Source: CAZYVD01 sp964651045 (GTDB taxonomy: Bacteria; Zhuqueibacterota; QNDG01; DSAB01). Taken from it: a stretch of 64,000 nucleotides of DNA. The notes beneath the pieces are model-generated. The model saw nothing but the letters and a program-made list of their open reading frames with translations. It had not been told where the DNA came from and did no database searches. The position numbers and the translations under genes are program-made. How positions within the stretch are numbered: the stretch's first letter is position 1; each line of letters begins with the position of its first letter. Shown here piece after piece: positions 61,869 to 64,000 of the stretch. Location: NCBI GenBank assembly GCA_964651045.1, contig CAZYVD010000007.1:15480-79479 (forward strand). Direction: 5' to 3'.

Positions 61869-62064
61869 CTTCTCCAGCCTTAGTTGTTTCCAAACTTCTT
61901 CTGCTTACAACAGGATAAAATGCAATCCCATCAGAAAGCATACGGAGTTCAATAATGTTTACTCTCTTATCGTCTAACATCCGAATTCTTCTGCTATCGA
62001 TGAAACCTTCAGGTGCAAATACAGTATTAAACCTCTCCATCCAATTTTGAAATAGCCAATCCAT
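61861..62064 (-). CDS. 67-residue hypothetical protein
   Basis: A small acidic-basic mixed protein, MDWLFQNWMERFNTVF onward, with no membrane helix or recognised motif. AAAGGACG stands 7 bases before the ATG, and the gene overlaps the next one by 8 bases, which supports that it is translated. It lies 33 bases downstream of a sigma-54-like element. Function unknown. Confidence 0.68.
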   Translation of the reverse strand: MDWLFQNWMERFNTVFAPEGFIDSRRIRMLDDKRVNIIELRMLSDGIAFYPVVSRRSLETTKAGEDE

Positions 62065-62097
62065 AAAATAACGTCCTTTCTTTACAATTTTATGACC

Positions 62098-62112
62098 GCA
62101 ATATGTATGCCA
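62098..62112 (-). promoter_or_regulatory. sigma-54-like promoter of the small pilus-related pair
   Basis: The minus strand reads TGGCATACATATTGC, with 9 of 12 consensus positions (the 12th is G where A or T is expected) and GG and GC 10 bases apart. A start near 62087 would leave about 23 bases before the ATG at 62064, with the ribosome site inside the leader. Confidence 0.6.
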
Positions 62113-62245
62113 AAATCAGATAAAAGAATTTTCCATTTTGAAAATGGGATTAAGTATTTTAATATTCAGAAATTATATTTACTGCTCTATTGGTAGGATA
62201 AGTATGAATCTTTCAGAGAAGTGTATTAAAATATTGACACAGTGT

Positions 62246-63073
62246 CTAAATAATGTAACACTTCTGTCTAATCTCTGAAACCCTATTTAAAACTTTGCCC
62301 AGACCATCCTTGCTTCTGCTCATTTCAACATATCCAAGCCTTTTTAATATCGACACTGCATCCTCGAAGTTTAAACCTACATCATCCGGGTTATGCGCAT
62401 CTGAACCAAGACACACAGGAATATTTAAAAGGCTAGCTCTGTTGAGAATATCTGGTCCTGGGTATATCTCACCAGGCTTTTTTCTCAGGCCAGAAGTATT
62501 TACTTCAAGTATCAAATTCCTCACGTCAACAATCTTAAGAATTCTCTCGCAATGGCAAACTATCTCATCTTGCATATCAGCAAGACTCCATTTGATCAAA
62601 TCAATGTGTGCAACAACATCTATTAATCCTGAATATATGCCAGTCTCTAATAGATCAAAATATCTCTTAATTAAACTGCTTTTCTCTTCTTTTGAATATG
62701 ATTGAATTCTGTTCCCATGCACTTCTACATCATCTATGAAGTGTACAGAACCTATCACATACTCAACAGGAAAATCGCGTCTCAGCTTCTCAAGGTTCTT
62801 TTCAAATCCGGGATAGATATCGGCCTCGATTCCAATAACTATATTTATATCCGAGTAACTTTTCTTGGCTCTTTCAATACTCTCTATATAATACGGAAAC
62901 TCATCTATGTTCATTCTGTGAGCAGGGTCAAATCCTGAATCTGTCGGTGCATGGTCAGAGAACCCGATCTTAAACATTCCAAGTCGAATGGCCATCTCAA
63001 CGTACTGGTCAATCTCACCAGTAGCATGCTTGCAGAGCTTTGTATGAATGTGGTAATCGGCTTTTTCAATCAC
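62246..63073 (-). CDS. PHP-family histidinol-phosphatase-like hydrolase
   Basis: A 275-residue PHP-domain phosphoesterase similar to HisK/HisJ histidinol phosphatase. Metal-binding motifs: ADYHIHTKLCKHA (residues 5-17), FSDHAPT, IGIEADIYPG, VIGSVHFID, VVAHIDL and LGSDAHNPDDVG. The full set suggests an active trinuclear metal site. It overlaps the DUF2520 gene by 4 bases and is translated with it. No other histidine-biosynthesis gene is near, so a different phosphate ester is possible. Confidence 0.9.
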   Translation of the reverse strand: MIEKADYHIHTKLCKHATGEIDQYVEMAIRLGMFKIGFSDHAPTDSGFDPAHRMNIDEFPYYIESIERAKKSYSDINIVIGIEADIYPGFEKNLEKLRRDFPVEYVIGSVHFIDDVEVHGNRIQSYSKEEKSSLIKRYFDLLETGIYSGLIDVVAHIDLIKWSLADMQDEIVCHCERILKIVDVRNLILEVNTSGLRKKPGEIYPGPDILNRASLLNIPVCLGSDAHNPDDVGLNFEDAVSILKRLGYVEMSRSKDGLGKVLNRVSEIRQKCYII

Positions 63074-63996
63074 CGCAATCTCTTCTCATATTCATTGAAC
63101 ATCTTGTCAAAAGCTGTTATCTCTCTTCCTTTAAGACCACTCTTACCAGCAATCTTTAATGCAACCCTCCCCAAATCAATATAAATCAAAACTATTTTTT
63201 TGTCCAAATTCATCAATGCATCAAGATGGTTTCTAACAGTTTCTATATCTCCCCTAACAACAGGACCTGTGAGTGACTGTTCCACCCCATTTTTTTCGAT
63301 GTTTTGCAATGTACCCTCCGTAAGGGGCATTAAACGATCCAGACCGCCTGGAAGATCTACATAATCAACTATCTCTTTTACAGCCTTTAATAGAGAGACA
63401 AAACAGTTCGATGCCATGGAGCAGGCCGCATGATATAAAACCTTATCGCTCTTTGAAATAATAAAACCTCTTCCCCCAATTCTACTGATAATACTCTCGA
63501 TCCTATCCACTCCTTCTGGATCACCTTCCATAGCGAAATAAATTTTACTAAAATCCACTTCATGATTTCCGATAAATGTGAAGCATGGATGAAAAGAACA
63601 AACAGAATTTCCTCTTGTCTTCAGTGGATAGAGCACATCCGATGTTAGTAAGCCTGAAGTGTGGCAGATAACACGATCAGAAAGATAAGATATTCTACTC
63701 TCACTCAATCTTGAAACGACTCCCGATATTGTTTGATCTGGCACTGAAATTATAATCATAGTCGTATCATCTGTGATATTACATGGATCTGAAGAGATCT
63801 CTCTGGCCCCACATAAGTCCTGACACTCTCTTGCCCTGTCAGGGTCTATATCCACAATCGTATCGATTACTATTCCCTTTGAACCAATCGCAAATGCAAG
63901 AGGCCTCCCCAGCCTTCCGGCTCCTATAATCGATATTACTTCCTCTGTTCTGTTATGTAAAAAGTCAAGTGTTTTTTTGCAATATTTCAAATTCAA
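63070..63996 (-). CDS. Rossmann-fold/DUF2520 protein (5' end uncertain)
   Basis: At least 308 residues of a Rossmann-like N-domain with a DUF2520 C-domain. The dinucleotide motif is VISIIGAGRLGRPLA (residues 19-33), then IIISVPDQTISGVV and CHTSGLLTSDVLYPL, with a C-terminal helical region YHAACSMASNCFVSLLKAV. No ATG is visible before the window edge; a TTG at 63996 or an upstream start outside the window is possible. It is distantly related to ProC- and PanE-type reductases, but a reaction is unknown. It is coupled to the PHP gene by ATGA. Confidence 0.88.
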   Translation of the reverse strand: MNLKYCKKTLDFLHNRTEEVISIIGAGRLGRPLAFAIGSKGIVIDTIVDIDPDRARECQDLCGAREISSDPCNITDDTTMIIISVPDQTISGVVSRLSESRISYLSDRVICHTSGLLTSDVLYPLKTRGNSVCSFHPCFTFIGNHEVDFSKIYFAMEGDPEGVDRIESIISRIGGRGFIISKSDKVLYHAACSMASNCFVSLLKAVKEIVDYVDLPGGLDRLMPLTEGTLQNIEKNGVEQSLTGPVVRGDIETVRNHLDALMNLDKKIVLIYIDLGRVALKIAGKSGLKGREITAFDKMFNEYEKRLR

Positions 63997-64000
63997 AGCA

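Noticed and set aside
1..64000. Signs of a prophage, insertion sequence or integrated island
   Set aside because: No transposase, integrase, tRNA-flanked direct repeat or phage structural gene was seen; composition looks even along the window.

Overview
The window looks like chromosomal DNA from an uncultured or little-studied Gram-negative, probably anaerobic and protein-degrading bacterium of the FCB type (Calditrichota, KSB1, Marinimicrobia, Cloacimonadota and similar lineages). The reasons are outer-membrane genes (a PilQ secretin, a TolC-family channel), a C-terminal NYPNPFNP-type sorting tail on one giant secreted protein, an oxygen-sensitive glycyl radical enzyme, and many sodium-coupled transporters. 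The phylum cannot be fixed from the sequence alone. No prophage, insertion sequence or CRISPR array was seen; coding is dense and mostly in long co-directional blocks.

1-1240 (minus): a small chemotaxis-type operon (response regulator, CheW, start of a CheR-type methyltransferase) behind a near-perfect sigma-54 promoter. 1327-3911 (minus): a thioredoxin operon (trxB, ArsR-type regulator, trxA, a 54-residue membrane protein, an FmdB zinc ribbon, then osmC), with a consensus sigma-70 promoter buried in a 40-bp palindromic operator. 4142-28206 (minus): a 24-kb type IV pilus locus, almost without gaps: a 1780-residue Ig-repeat protein, pilD, a response regulator, pilB, pilC, the major pilin, four minor pilins, a pilM-pilN fusion, pilO, a 1425-residue Ig-repeat lipoprotein, an outer-membrane protein, pilP, pilQ and pilT. 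A sigma-54-like promoter lies at its head. A distant pair of small genes (61359-62064), one resembling the PilW-like minor pilin, has a third sigma-54-like promoter.

28381-38446: nadE (plus), then a minus-strand operon for a TolC/HlyD/two-ATPase/two-permease exporter of the YbhGFSR type, ending in an S37 peptidase and a DUF1848 protein. 38526-47870 (plus): sodium:solute symporter with three small membrane proteins, tmRNA, an AGCS and an NSS transporter, a secreted beta-propeller protein and a membrane protein. 48176-50941 (minus): YgeA-type racemase, Pit phosphate transporter and its DUF47 partner. 51184-53223 (plus): EIIA-like protein, CPA2-type antiporter, PII-like protein. 53251-54751 (minus): thioesterase and YhaM-type nuclease.

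55166-61300 (plus) is the most interesting metabolic block: a glycyl radical enzyme with the whole active site of trans-4-hydroxy-L-proline dehydratase, its activase, an Xaa-Pro aminopeptidase and a secreted M64 metallopeptidase. Together they look like a collagen or hydroxyproline-peptide degradation operon, which fits the S37 peptidase and the amino-acid transporters elsewhere. The window ends with a PHP-family phosphatase and a DUF2520 protein on the minus strand.
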